A stretch of DNA of 64,000 bases. It comes from Antedon mediterranea. Taxonomy: Eukaryota > Echinodermata > Crinoidea > Comatulida > Antedonidae. The DNA lies in the NCBI RefSeq assembly GCF_964355755.1, contig NC_092672.1, forward strand, positions 38,746,501 through 38,810,500, in the 5' to 3' direction. The notes under the pieces were generated by a model. That model was not told the DNA's origin and did no database searches. It worked only from the letters and a program-made list of their open reading frames with translations. Position 1 is the stretch's first letter, and the number at the start of each line of letters is the position of its first letter. The translations under genes were made by a program, and so were the position numbers. Of the stretch, positions 48,401 to 58,200 are shown in pieces.

Positions 48401-51400
48401 AGTTAGTTTCACGGAAGATGTGCCTAAGCCGATGCCGCTTTCTCAGCATAGTGAGAGCGTTGCAAGTTTTGATTCAACAACTTCTAATAAGGATTTGCCG
48501 CATTTTGAGTTTGAAGTCGCTAATTTTTTCATTTTTGGCTCTCAACTGGGAATTGTCATCACTCAGCGTATGTTAAAGTTTGGAGACAAGACAGGTAAAC
48601 AGTTTAATATTTTTAATTCTTATAAACCATTTGTAATGATAATACTGAGAAAAAAAGTCATTCTAAAGCTCTGTCTAAACTATCAAACTTTATGGGACAA
48701 AAAATGTGATTTGCCCATATATGGAATGATGATGTCATATCACTACCATATATGGGCACATCAAACTTTTTTTTGTCAAACTAGTTTGATAGTGTAGGCA
48801 GAACTTAAGAGCTCTTGCATATATATTTAAACTTTTTTTTATTTTACCCATTTTATCATATTTTAATGTTTTATATACATGAGAAGCAAGACAATTTTCG
48901 AGCCAGAGTATGTAACGGAATAAAATGAATTGAATTGTATTTACAGCTATACCACCCAAACCAGCTTGTGGACAAGTGTTTAACATGTTTCACCGCACAG
49001 ACCCCTCTGCTTCAAGAATTGAGCCTCTTCTTCATCAAAGATTCTCTCTTCTTCCTCCATCTTGGGTTGAGCGTTACCAAAAGTTTCCTCTTGGAGATGG
49101 ACATACAGTTAATCTTGGTAAGATATGTTTTTATCCTGTATAAATATGTTTTTAAATAAATAAATAAAGAATACAGTACATATGCATAATTTGGAAATAA
49201 AATAATAATTTACATAATTCTTCTTCAGGTGATGTTATCCAAAGCAATTCCTATCTCTTCATTGAGAATATTGCTGTGAATTGTATGACAAGCCGGTCCA
49301 GCATCTGCAGCCAAATGTCTATGGATTTTGATGTCAATGGAGTTGGCCACATTGCGAGTTGTAAGTTTCTCTCATTGATTCTATTTTCCTGTTCTTGTTC
49401 AAAGTTGGTAGTTTGTTGTGTTCATTTGTGATCTCAGAGCAGTACTGACAGGGCCGTAGCCACCAGTATGGTTGGTAAGGTTTCAACATGACTACTTTTT
49501 CACAGAGGCCTTTGATAAACCAGTGGCTTGAACCAGTGACTTTGATAAACCAGTGGCTTGAACCAGTGACTTTGATAAACCAGTGGCTTGAACCAGTGAC
49601 TTTGATAAACCAGTGGCTTGAACCAGTGACTTTGATAAACCAGTGGCTTGAACCAGTGACTTTGATAAACCAGTGGCTTGAACCAGTGACTTTGATAAAC
49701 CAGTGGCTTGAACCAGTGACTTTGATAAACCAGTGGCTTGAACCAGTGACTTTGATAAACCAGTGGCTTGAACCAGTGACTTTGAGAAACCAGTGACTTT
49801 GAGAAACCAGTGACTTTGATAAACCAGTGGCTTGAACCAGTGACTTTGATAAACCAGTGGCTTGAACCAGTGACTTTGATAAACCAGTGGCTTGAACAGC
49901 GATTGTTTATATTTCTTGTGAAAACCGGACCACGTTATTTCTTGTGGCTACATTACTAAATGATAAATATGTAATCAGCAGCTTTATTAATAATGCAATA
50001 ACTTAACATGCAATATTACTATAAATATGGTTATAAATTTCATTTGTACTTTGTTGTTTAAATAACAATAAATAGTATTGTATAAATAATGTGTTTTCCT
50101 TGACAGTTGTGAACAATATCAGCAGCAAATGGTGGGGAGATAAGAGGGTGGACTATAGTCTCTATTGTCCAGAGGCTTTGCAGTCTTTTCCCACTGGAAC
50201 TTTGCCACATCTGTTCCATGCCAGCTACTGGGAGTCTACTGATGTTGTTGCTTTTATACTTAGGCAGGTTAGTATAATAAATAATAATATCCTGAATTTA
50301 TATAGCGCCTAATGTTGTGAAACCCCTAAGCGCTGAACATTATTACCCCAGTAATTTTTTTTGTGGATCAAACACGTATGGAAACATACTCCCATAATGC
50401 AGCTAGTAATCACGCAAAGTTGTGTCTTGATCTAACCGGGTTCCCATTTATACACCTGGATGGAGAGAGGCAAACGTAAGTAAAGTGTCTTGCCTAAGGA
50501 TACAAGCAATGCGGCGAACCTCAATCTCACGATCAGTAGTCCAACGTCCAACACACTGCACCACGCCCTCATAGATATTTCTTTGTTAATATGTTTTAGG
50601 TTTTCCAGTATGATCATGCAAGCTTCTATACTGGTGACAGAAGCATTTCAATGTTTTCTCCAAATCAACCCAGAGAAAAATGGCAAAGAAAGAGAACTGC
50701 AGTAAAAATGAAGGTACAGTGAATTTATCATAGAATCATCAAATACTGTTAAGATTAAATTAAAAGGGTAAAAAGTGTTTCTATAACTAGCCAAACAAGG
50801 ATCACCCTAACCCTAAGAAGTTGAAAAGCACCGACTATGTTTTAGCTGTATATGTCAGACTTATTTATTTTTATATTTATAAGAAAAATTAATTGATAAT
50901 TAAAACTGTAATTTACACAATTCTAATGTGTAGTAGTTTAGTTTGATTTAGTTAAATTACAAATAAGCGATTGAGGTTATTAACAAAAATGACATGTTCA
51001 TTAATTTTATGATGGAAACCGGCGCAATATAAGATTTCCTTATTATTTACTGTATTAGCAAAGTACGCATCCCAATCACCGTGCTAACGATGTTATGGTT
51101 CTAGAGGGCGACGATCAAATTATTAGTTCTCGCTTTATGTATGGTTCACTGGATATGGTCACACTTACTGGAGAAAAGGTACAATTACATTCAAATTTAT
51201 AAAATCACGTAATAATAATAATAATAAATTTAGACTTTTCAGTGCATAAAGCCTCTATATGCTGCACATAAAAATGAAAATAATCAATAAAGATCAATTA
51301 AAAATGAGAGTGACCGGCCATAAAATATATGGATCTCAACTGAATACTCTGTCTACTCCATATTATATATGAGCAGTCTGGTGTAAGAGCATAATCAATT

Positions 51401-53131
51401 TCTTGTGCTTATATCATGATGTGGATGATGATTTATTCTTGTTGTTGTTGTTGTTTAGGTTGACCTGTTCATGATGACCCAACCTCCAAACGGCGAGTGG
51501 GTACACTTTGACACTTTCACTACCAACAGTCATGGCCGTATAACTTACACCATCCCACCATCACGTAGACTAGGCCATGGTATCTATCCTGTTAAGATGG
51601 TGGTCAGGTATATACACTGATATTCTTATTTCTCTTTTGTAATTCATAAATAATTACTGGAACTAAAGTCTATAATAACTCAACCTAAGTCTACTTTTGT
51701 CATTTTAACAACTAATTTATTATTATATACAATAAATGTGTAAAAATAGTGAATTAATTTTGTTTTTTTCAGAGGTGATCACACATCAGCAGACTGTTAT
51801 TTAACTGTACTGCCCCCTTGTACTGATTGTGTTGTGTTTAGCATTGATGGTTCATTTACAGCTAGTGTTTCAATCATGGGTCGTGATCCTAAAGTCAGGG
51901 CTGGTGCAGTTGACGTTGTTAGGTAAAACCTGACTTTTGTCACATAGAAAAAACTACATATTATGATATTGCTATGGAAATTTGAACAAGAAATCTAATA
52001 ATTTCGCACCTTATAGAGATATACTATTTAACGATGGTTTATTTTATTCTATATTCAGTACCAAGTTTTCAAACTCTCCTCATATAAAATAATTGTTTTA
52101 TCCAGGCATTGGCAGGAGCTAGGCTACCTTGTGATTTACATTACAGCAAGGCCAAGTATGCAGAAACAGAAAGTTGTAGCTTGGCTGGCCCAGCACAACT
52201 TCCCACATGGCATGGTTCAATTCTGTGATAGCATCACCACTGATCCACTGCGACAGAAGACTAATATCCTCAAGGGGTTGATTGACAATGTAAGTATGAA
52301 TTTAGGTTACGACACACATAGTTGCCCTAGGCATACTTTAAAAATATATATTATATTATGAAAAATTATTATTAAAGGTAGAAGGTCCCAATTCTACTAA
52401 TGTTCTGAACCTACATTCTAGAAACTATAAATTTGTTTTTTAAAAGGTTTAGATACAATCTTTTTATTGTTATCATGTACCTTTCTTATTACATATTTAA
52501 ACCCTTTAGGCTCACATAGTGATACATGCAGCATATGGATCTAGTAAAGACATATCTGTGTATTCTTCTGTTGGTTTGAAATCTGAACAGATATACATCA
52601 TTGGCAAGGCCTCCAAAAAACAGCAATTGCAGGCTCAGGTGAGATCAATTAAAACTACTTGATGTGGTACAGGCACAACTTATCTAAACCTCTGTCTACA
52701 TTATTAAACTTTATGTGACAACAAAATGTGATGTGCCCATATATGGATTTGATGATGTCATATCACTACTATATTTGAGAATATCACTACCATATTTAGG
52801 CACATCACACTTTGATGTTGTAGACAGAAGTATTGGTACTGCAGTCCTACTCCAATTTTCATGTGTTTTTTTTGTTCTATAGCTTTTATCAGACGGATAC
52901 TCGGCTCATTTAGAACACCTGGTTCTTACATCATGCCCTTCAGCTGGTAACTCACGAATGGTGCTCAGAAAAGGATGCTTTTCACTTCCTGGGTTTGGAT
53001 CAACTCGCAGCGTTAAGACACCTGCTTATCGATCAAAGTCATACCAATGTACAGCAATTCCTAGTGGACAAGGTTACGGTCTAGGACCACGGTCAATGAG
53101 TCAAAGTGATCAACGATTACCAAGCAAATGA
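33431..53131 (+). CDS. PITPNM: PITPNM / RdgB / Nir membrane-associated phosphatidylinositol transfer protein
   Basis: Twenty coding exons: 33431-33508, 42406-42538, 43112-43315, 43455-43700, 44126-44482, 44964-45056, 45153-45221, 46982-47279, 47651-47861, 48096-48594, 48947-49117, 49229-49360, 50107-50267, 50600-50713, 51059-51178, 51459-51607, 51773-51922, 52106-52289, 52510-52638 and 52883-53131. They give 1248 residues (human PITPNM1 1244). It exchanges PI and phosphatidic acid at ER-plasma membrane contacts. Domains: PITP fold about 1-255 ([58 protein letters not shown]); FFAT motif EFFDAQE at 365-371 for VAP binding; DDHD region about 560-890 with IGDSVGS near 567-573; LNS2 about 1030-1180 with [15 protein letters not shown]. 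The LNS2 SIDGS lacks the second catalytic Asp of lipins, as expected. ACU-free start: first ATG of the conserved block; a 4-codon uORF (33364-33375) precedes it. Confidence 0.97.
33486..34260 (+). repeat. 75-bp minisatellite repeating the PITPNM exon 1 splice donor
   Basis: The unit contains AGCTCTATATGATACAG|GTGAGA. Donor GT dinucleotides lie at 33509 (authentic), 33599, 33674, 33749, 33824, 33899, 33974, 34049, 34124 and 34214. Spacing is 75 bp, or 90 bp for the first and last gaps, which carry an extra 15 bp (CTAACCCTATAACAC-like). The first unit has an in-frame TAA after the donor. Confidence 0.95.
34352..35626 (+). repeat. 38-bp minisatellite, about 21 copies, interrupted by a MITE
   Basis: Unit contains TTAAGCATTGGCGGCCTAAT and GCGTCCTCAAACAATGTA. 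One copy (about 34352-34401) is separated from about 20 others (34859-35626) by the element at 34402-34858. Confidence 0.95.
34402..34858. mobile_element. 457-bp MITE with TTAA target duplication
   Basis: Ends AGCCCCATTCCCT and AGGGAAGGGGTCT are imperfect inverted repeats. TTAA occurs at 34398-34401 and 34859-34862, and the minisatellite resumes in register. A TTAA duplication fits piggyBac or Kolobok superfamilies. Confidence 0.8.
36073..37680 (+). repeat. About 89-bp minisatellite, about 18 copies, PITPNM intron 1
   Basis: Unit contains GGTGCTTTCTCGTGTCAACT, TATACATTGCACACTATCTT and TGTGGACTCTTTGCAATCTT. A subset of units carries CTTTTAATG or CTTCTATATAC variants. Confidence 0.95.
38996..42378. 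repeat. Insertion bounded by a 15-bp direct repeat, mostly a 48-bp minisatellite (about 49 copies)
   Basis: AATGAATCAATACTT flanks it at 38981-38995 and 42379-42393. The left part (to about 39078) contains CTGATGA (38999-39005) and GAAA (39022-39025). The 48-bp units (ATTGAGATCCAGCCACTGAT ...) occupy 39081-39372 (6 copies) and 40284-42355 (about 43). They are split by the element at 39373-40283. The right edge ends about 27 bp before PITPNM exon 2. Confidence 0.85.
39373..40283. mobile_element. About 911-bp inverted-repeat element inside the 48-bp array
   Basis: TTGGGCCCGTTTCTGCTGCC at the left and GGCAGCAGAAACGGGGCCAA at the right. TG flanks it on both sides; a 3-bp duplication could not be demonstrated. 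Subterminal zones repeat the palindromic ATACCGTATA. The GGGCC.GTTTCT end resembles the element at 45539-46385. Confidence 0.75.
43844..43985 (+). repeat. Dispersed repeat, unexpanded copy
   Basis: Shares GGCCGTA, CACCAGTATGGTTGGTAAGG, CTTTGATAA and CTTGTGAAAACCG with 49451-49960. Here the internal 30-bp segment is present once. Confidence 0.75.
44650..44850 (+). repeat. Tandem duplication, about 107-bp unit
   Basis: Two near-identical copies containing AAGACATGTGAAACCTTTAA and GTTGCCAACCCGTTTAACTA lie in PITPNM intron 5. Confidence 0.9.
45211..46672 (+). repeat. 56-bp minisatellite repeating the PITPNM exon 7 splice donor
   Basis: Each unit starts GATGACTGAAG|GTAGGTAGG. Donor GTs lie at 45222 (authentic), 45278, 45334, 45390, 45446 and 45502, then, after an inserted transposon, 46408, 46464, 46520, 46576 and 46632. 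Reading on from exon 7 meets a TAG at once. Confidence 0.95.
45539..46385. mobile_element. 847-bp PIF/Harbinger-type element, TSD TCA
   Basis: GGGCCTGTTTCTAT and its exact inverse ATAGAAACAGGCCC bound it. TCA occurs on both sides (45536-45538 and 46386-46388), and the minisatellite resumes in register. The frame at 46066-46290 contains [12 protein letters not shown] after KDHNNVSG. This recalls the segment following the Myb/SANT-like domain in the second protein of Harbinger elements. GAACCGTTCT / AAACCGGTTTC motifs recur at both ends. Confidence 0.8.
48664..48808. mobile_element. MITE family copy 6
   Basis: AAGCTCTGTCTAAACTATCA ... TTGATAGTGTAGGCAGAACT with the usual interior, in PITPNM intron 10. 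Confidence 0.85.
49451..49960 (+). repeat. Dispersed repeat with expanded 30-bp minisatellite (about 13 copies)
   Basis: Outer parts match 43844-43985. Inside, TTTGATAAACCAGTGGCTTG / AACCAGTGAC is repeated from about 49508 to 49897, with two shortened units near 49785-49815. It lies in PITPNM intron 12. Confidence 0.9.
50277..50570 (-). mobile_element. tRNA-derived SINE, family 2, copy 2
   Basis: Matches 20713-21030 over GGATCAAACACGTATGGAAA, ATACTCCCATAATGCAGC and GGATACAAGCAATGCGGCG. The minus-strand A-box is TGGTGCAGTGTGTTGG (50563-50548). A deletion removes most of the B-box. It lies in PITPNM intron 13. Confidence 0.85.
52685..52830. mobile_element. MITE family copy 7
   Basis: CCTCTGTCTACATTATTAAA ... 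GATGTTGTAGACAGA with ATGATGTCATATCACTACTA, in PITPNM intron 19, about 50 bp before exon 20. Confidence 0.8.
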
Positions 53132-53704
53132 ATATGCAGACACAAGAATGACAATTTGAGATTCAAATTAGTAGACTCTATTTTTGATATATTGAATTTC
53201 AGCATTTGATGATGAAAATAGCTTCTGCTTTAAAAAAAGGGTATCTAGTTTAGACTTAGACAAGTTCTGCCACAAGCTGTACATGCTTTGGTGAATATTG
53301 TTGTTTTACTTCTCGAATAGGAACAGAGTCAGAATATCAGAGTTGTTTTAAGATGTAAAATATTTGCATCAAACCTGGATGTAGATTTATGCTATCTTCA
53401 TTGTTTTCTATTTTTGCTATAGATGTGGGTGTCTGAGAATGTATGTAGCTTTTATGTCTGTAGCGTATATCTTTAAGTCATTGAAAATTTCAATGTGCAA
53501 AATTAGTTAAAATATAGATATATACCATCCATGATTGGCTGGTAGAATATTGATTATTAAGCAATTCAATTTCTAATAGGTAATTACTAATTGGATTATT
53601 TATAGACTACCTTGAAAACAAATTACTCATTTTATTTCTTTCAATTAATTGTAAATATTCATAAAGAATATAATACTTCCTTTCTTTTACATTGAGAGTT
53701 TATA

Positions 53705-53710
53705 AATAAA
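53705..53710 (+). terminator. Poly(A) signal, PITPNM
   Basis: AATAAA lies 574 bases after the stop. The following 1 kb is AT-rich and shows no gene. Confidence 0.5.
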
Positions 53711-54752
53711 GCTTTTATTTTATAGTATATTTTATTTTTATTTATTTACTTTACAAATTAGGTGCAAGCTGATAATGAATGTAGTTTAGAAGAAATAGAA
53801 TCTTTAACTTTACATATTTTTAGTAAATATATATAAATTTGTTTGGAAAGATAATGTAAAGACATATCAACATGGGTAGAACACTATGAAACTGATTTTG
53901 ACCTTGATACAGTAAGTGTAAAGCATTTCAGTATTCAGTATTCAGTGTATCTGACATTTTCATGTAAGTAATATCAATACCACCAAGATTTTTGTCATTA
54001 AATATTAATGTGAACAAATCATTCTTAAATTAAAAAAATAAATGTGCAATTTCACAATAAAAGTATTTATATGTAAATAAAAATGTATTTTAGCTAAAAT
54101 ATTTTATTTATTTTTTTTTTTTTATTCAATTTCCAGGTAACATACAAAAATCACACAATACAAATTTCACAAAGATTAATATTTTAAGTATGAAACATGA
54201 TTGAATTGTGTGATAGATTATTGTTTACTTTTTTATGTCAAAATGTTGTTTGATTTGTGTGTATACTCCAGTGTATAGTGTAGTATTTAGTATATTGTAT
54301 AGTGTTATATGTTACTTTATGGTTGATGTTTAGACATGCTTGCCTTACAATTCCAGAAAACTGGATTTCTCGCCATGTACTTTTTAGTGAAAATAAATGC
54401 CACTCAAAGCTTTATAATACTCTACAATAAATAAATTATTAATTAATGCACAGCCAGTAATTTGTCAACTGGTAGCTTATTAGTAATAAGTATGTCTGCA
54501 GTGGTTTCATAGGCTACTACTGTCAGTTGTAGTTACACAGAATTTGCCAAAATAAAACACAAATTATAATAAGAGTTCATAATGTATCGGTAGCGCAAAG
54601 ATTATTATTATAAATCAGGATAGATTTTACTCATTGTAAAATATACAAACGTGTTTATTATTAAACCTCAAAATATGTGTGCAATAATAAAACTGTGGAT
54701 ATTGTATTTTGTTAGTGACTATTATTTAACTATCCATATCTGTAAAAGAAAT

Positions 54753-54835
54753 ATATCCGTAGAGGTTCGAACCCAATCTAGAGCTGAGAGCACTCAAAAC
54801 TGAGCATTACCCATTACGCCACAAAGTATTTGACT
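54753..54835 (-). mobile_element. tRNA-like SINE head or tRNA pseudogene
   Basis: Minus-strand A-box-like TGGCGTAATGGGTAATG (54821-54805) and B-box GGGTTCGAACC (54774-54764), with tRNA-like spacing. I could not pair a convincing acceptor stem, so this is not called a tRNA gene. Confidence 0.5.
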
Positions 54836-54994
54836 GAACAGCTGATAATAGTGTATTTATACGCGTATTACGTAATTCATCATTACGTCATAAATAGACA
54901 TATTTGTCGTTTTTGAGTGGACCGTTGAGTAGTTTTTCCGTTGAGTACTTCTTTAACGGAGTATTTTGAGCGTTGAGATTGTTCTTAACAAAAA

Positions 54995-55101
54995 AGCTTT
55001 CGTTGTCAACGTTTTCTATTCGAATGACTTTCTGTTGAGCACAAATTCACAATTCGAATACAAAAAGTACTCAACGAATCTTTACGTTGACAACGAAAGT
55101 T
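54995..55101. repeat. Inverted repeat about 185 bp upstream of EMG1
   Basis: CTTTCGTTGTCAACG and CGTTGACAACGAAAG form the arms, and ATTCGAAT occurs twice between them. CCGTTGAGTA is repeated just upstream. It is probably part of a foldback MITE. Confidence 0.65.
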
Positions 55102-55284
55102 CCCAATCGAATACGACAATGGCGAGAAGCTCAGTCGACTCGAGCGTCGTGTTTGAATGTCGACACGCTGGTCGCATTTTCTACTAACTTAACTTAACAT
55201 TTGATTTTTGACGTATTGAATTTTATGTTTAGCGCCCTCTATTTAATTTAATGAAAAAAAAGAACACGTTTTACAAAAAAAAAC

Positions 55285-58200
55285 ATGGCTGCACACACGG
55301 AGAGCAACGATGAACCCGAGAAAAAAAGGCCAAAGATAATAAAAACGCTCCATGAAAAAAACTTAGATAAACGTTTGATTGTTGTTCTAGAGAATGCATC
55401 ACTTGAAACAGTTAAGGTGCGTAATACAATTTAAGGCGCGTAGATAATAGATAGGCTAGCGGGGGCTAGGCTAGGCCTACTACTACTACTACTAGCCTAT
55501 CTATAGGCCTACTAGTAATAGCTACTAGGCTAGGCCTACTAACTAGCCTAGCTAGCTAGGCCTAGGCTAGTAGCTAGCCTACTAGGCTAGGCCTAGTAGT
55601 AGGAAAGAGCGCCGATGATTTCATGACACAGCTGTCCTGTAGGCTGTACAGATACTATGCCCCTAGTAGGCCTGTTATGCGCGATTTGAACGATTTGCGC
55701 AATTTGAAATTGCGCAAAAAAATCCTTGCGCAATTTGAAATTGCGCAAAGAATTCTTGCGCAATTTAAAATTGCGCAAGGATTTTTGTGCGCAATTTCAA
55801 ATTGCGCAATCAACTTGCGCAATTTCAAATTGCGCAAGAAAATCTTTGCGCAATTTTAAATTGCGCTGCACAATTTGTAAATTGCGCAAGATAGTTCTTG
55901 CGCAATATGACACCTTTGCGCAATTTGAAAACGAACTGTAAATTTTCCCATACATGGCTAGGCTAGGCCTAGGCAGAGGAGTTTAAAATTTAGTATTTTA
56001 TTATATAGGGTAAATAAGACCATTTCAATGAAGATAATGTTAATACTCACTTTTTAAGTTTTTAATATTAGTTTAAGCTAGGCCATGTAACCTAGTCAGT
56101 ATCAGTAGTCCAAACCCTAGCTAGGCTAGAGTAGTATAGCCGGCCGCCCGCGCCGCGCCCGCCTGGTGGAACACCACCGCTTCGTTTTCCTTCGTCGGTT
56201 CTTCGACGGTATGCTAACTTATAACAATATTTGCACTACTAAATTAAGGAAATGCGATATTTATCTTTAATTTTGAATCATTCTTAGAAATTACTATAAA
56301 AATATGGGTGTGCATGATTTCACAATCTGTCGAAAAACCTTGCGCAATTTGCAGATTACTTGCGCAATTTAATACGTTGCTTGCGCAATTTGAAACACAT
56401 GTTTCAATTCAAATTGCGCAAGGATTTTTTTTGCGCAATTTCAAATTGCGCAAATCGTTCAAATCGCGCATAACAGGCCTACTTAACTAGCCTAGGCCTT
56501 TTCCCTTTTTAGTTAGGCCGGCCCTAAACTAGCTTGAATTACCCAACAAGACTACTAATACTAGTACTAAGACCAAGAAAGGGTACAGCAACGCAGCATT
56601 AGAGAGGTAGATGAGTTGAGTTAAATGTTACTAGTAATGTTCAGTATAGCCCCTTTCTCACAGAGCTGAGTGCCTGGAATATTGCGGGAATATACCATTA
56701 CCATGCCGGTATGGTTTTCTGTGAGAACGGGTCGTCTTGGCATCATGCCGGCACCATGCCGGCATCGACATGACCTGCTTTAGACCTAGTAATATTCTAG
56801 GGATATTCCCCGCAATGCCAGACGGGCATTCTGTGAGAACGTAACGCCGTTATATTCCGGGGTTCCCTGTCGAGGCTTCAGACACCTTGCGCGGTCAAGT
56901 GTATCACTTTGGCGCCAATTCAATTAACAATAATAATGTCGAACTGGAGGGATAATGAGATAAGAGAGCTGCTTAAAATAAGGGGACAAGAAGAAATTTG
57001 TAGCATAATCTATAGCAGGCCTCTAGGCCATATAGGCCTAGGCCTAGCTCTTTGTTGGTGCCTAACTAGCCTGACCCTTCGTCGCCTTGTAAATTGTACA
57101 GCCTTCTAAGGTGTTTTACAGATTGCCGATGACGGCTAATTAATTGCTGTACCTGTATAATATATGCACAATATACTGTACATAGCATGTATTGCATAAA
57201 TATGCTATAAAGGAAGATAATAATCTGTAACCTAACATTCGCCGCCATATATCCCTAGACAAAAATAATAACAATAAAGGACGCCCTCAATAATTATTTT
57301 GTCAGAGACTTTTTATCGGCCGAATATGCCCGACTCCTTTCTCACAGAAAGCCGGTATATACCGGTTATATTTCCGGCACGATAGTCCGATGAGAATGGG
57401 TATATGCCGGTAACGATACCGGCACGACGCCAGCATTGTACCGGTATATTGCAGACACATCTGTGAGAAAGGGGCTTATGTAGCGCCAGTTTATGCATAT
57501 GAATACCGTAACTTGAATTTCACTGTTTGAAAAAGAGTGAAAAAGTTAAAAGTACAGTATATTATAAAGTAAAATTTAAAATTAAAGGAAAATGTGTTGT
57601 TTTGTATATTTTATTTATATATTGTTTTATTTAATTATTCACAGTCTTCAATAGCAATTTAACTGTATATTAACATTGTCATTATAATATAATAATAGGG
57701 CCTAGCCTAGATAGTGTTATTTTTCTTTTACTTATTACAATTTATTATTAATATTATATGGCAAAGGTTTTAACTGAAAGGTTAAAAGGTGATGTTTAAC
57801 CAGTTGTAAAGAGGATGGGATGTTTTATTGCTTCATTTTGGTAGGATAATATTAATAAATAAATAAAAGTAATTTAATTTTATCTTTCAGACAACAAAGG
57901 GATTTGAATTATTGAATTGTGATCATCATAAGCACTTAATGAAAAAATATAAAAGGAATCCATCAGATTGTCGACCAGACATTGCTCATCAGGTACAAAC
58001 ATGTTTACTATCACAGCAGCAGGTCGTCAAAATGTGATACAGAAATCAGAAAAAAACATTCAATTCCAATAAAAGAATTTGTTTGCTTTTGCCACACCTA
58101 ATTGGCAACAGAAACTGTTGGGCTCTTTTGCCACTTCTTGGCGCAATCTAGCTTTTTTTTGTATGTTTGTATAAATGTGTTAATAAAATAAAATTATATA

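Noticed and set aside
54764-54821. Functional tRNA gene on the minus strand
   Set aside because: A- and B-box-like motifs are present, but no acceptor stem could be paired; a SINE head or pseudogene is likelier.
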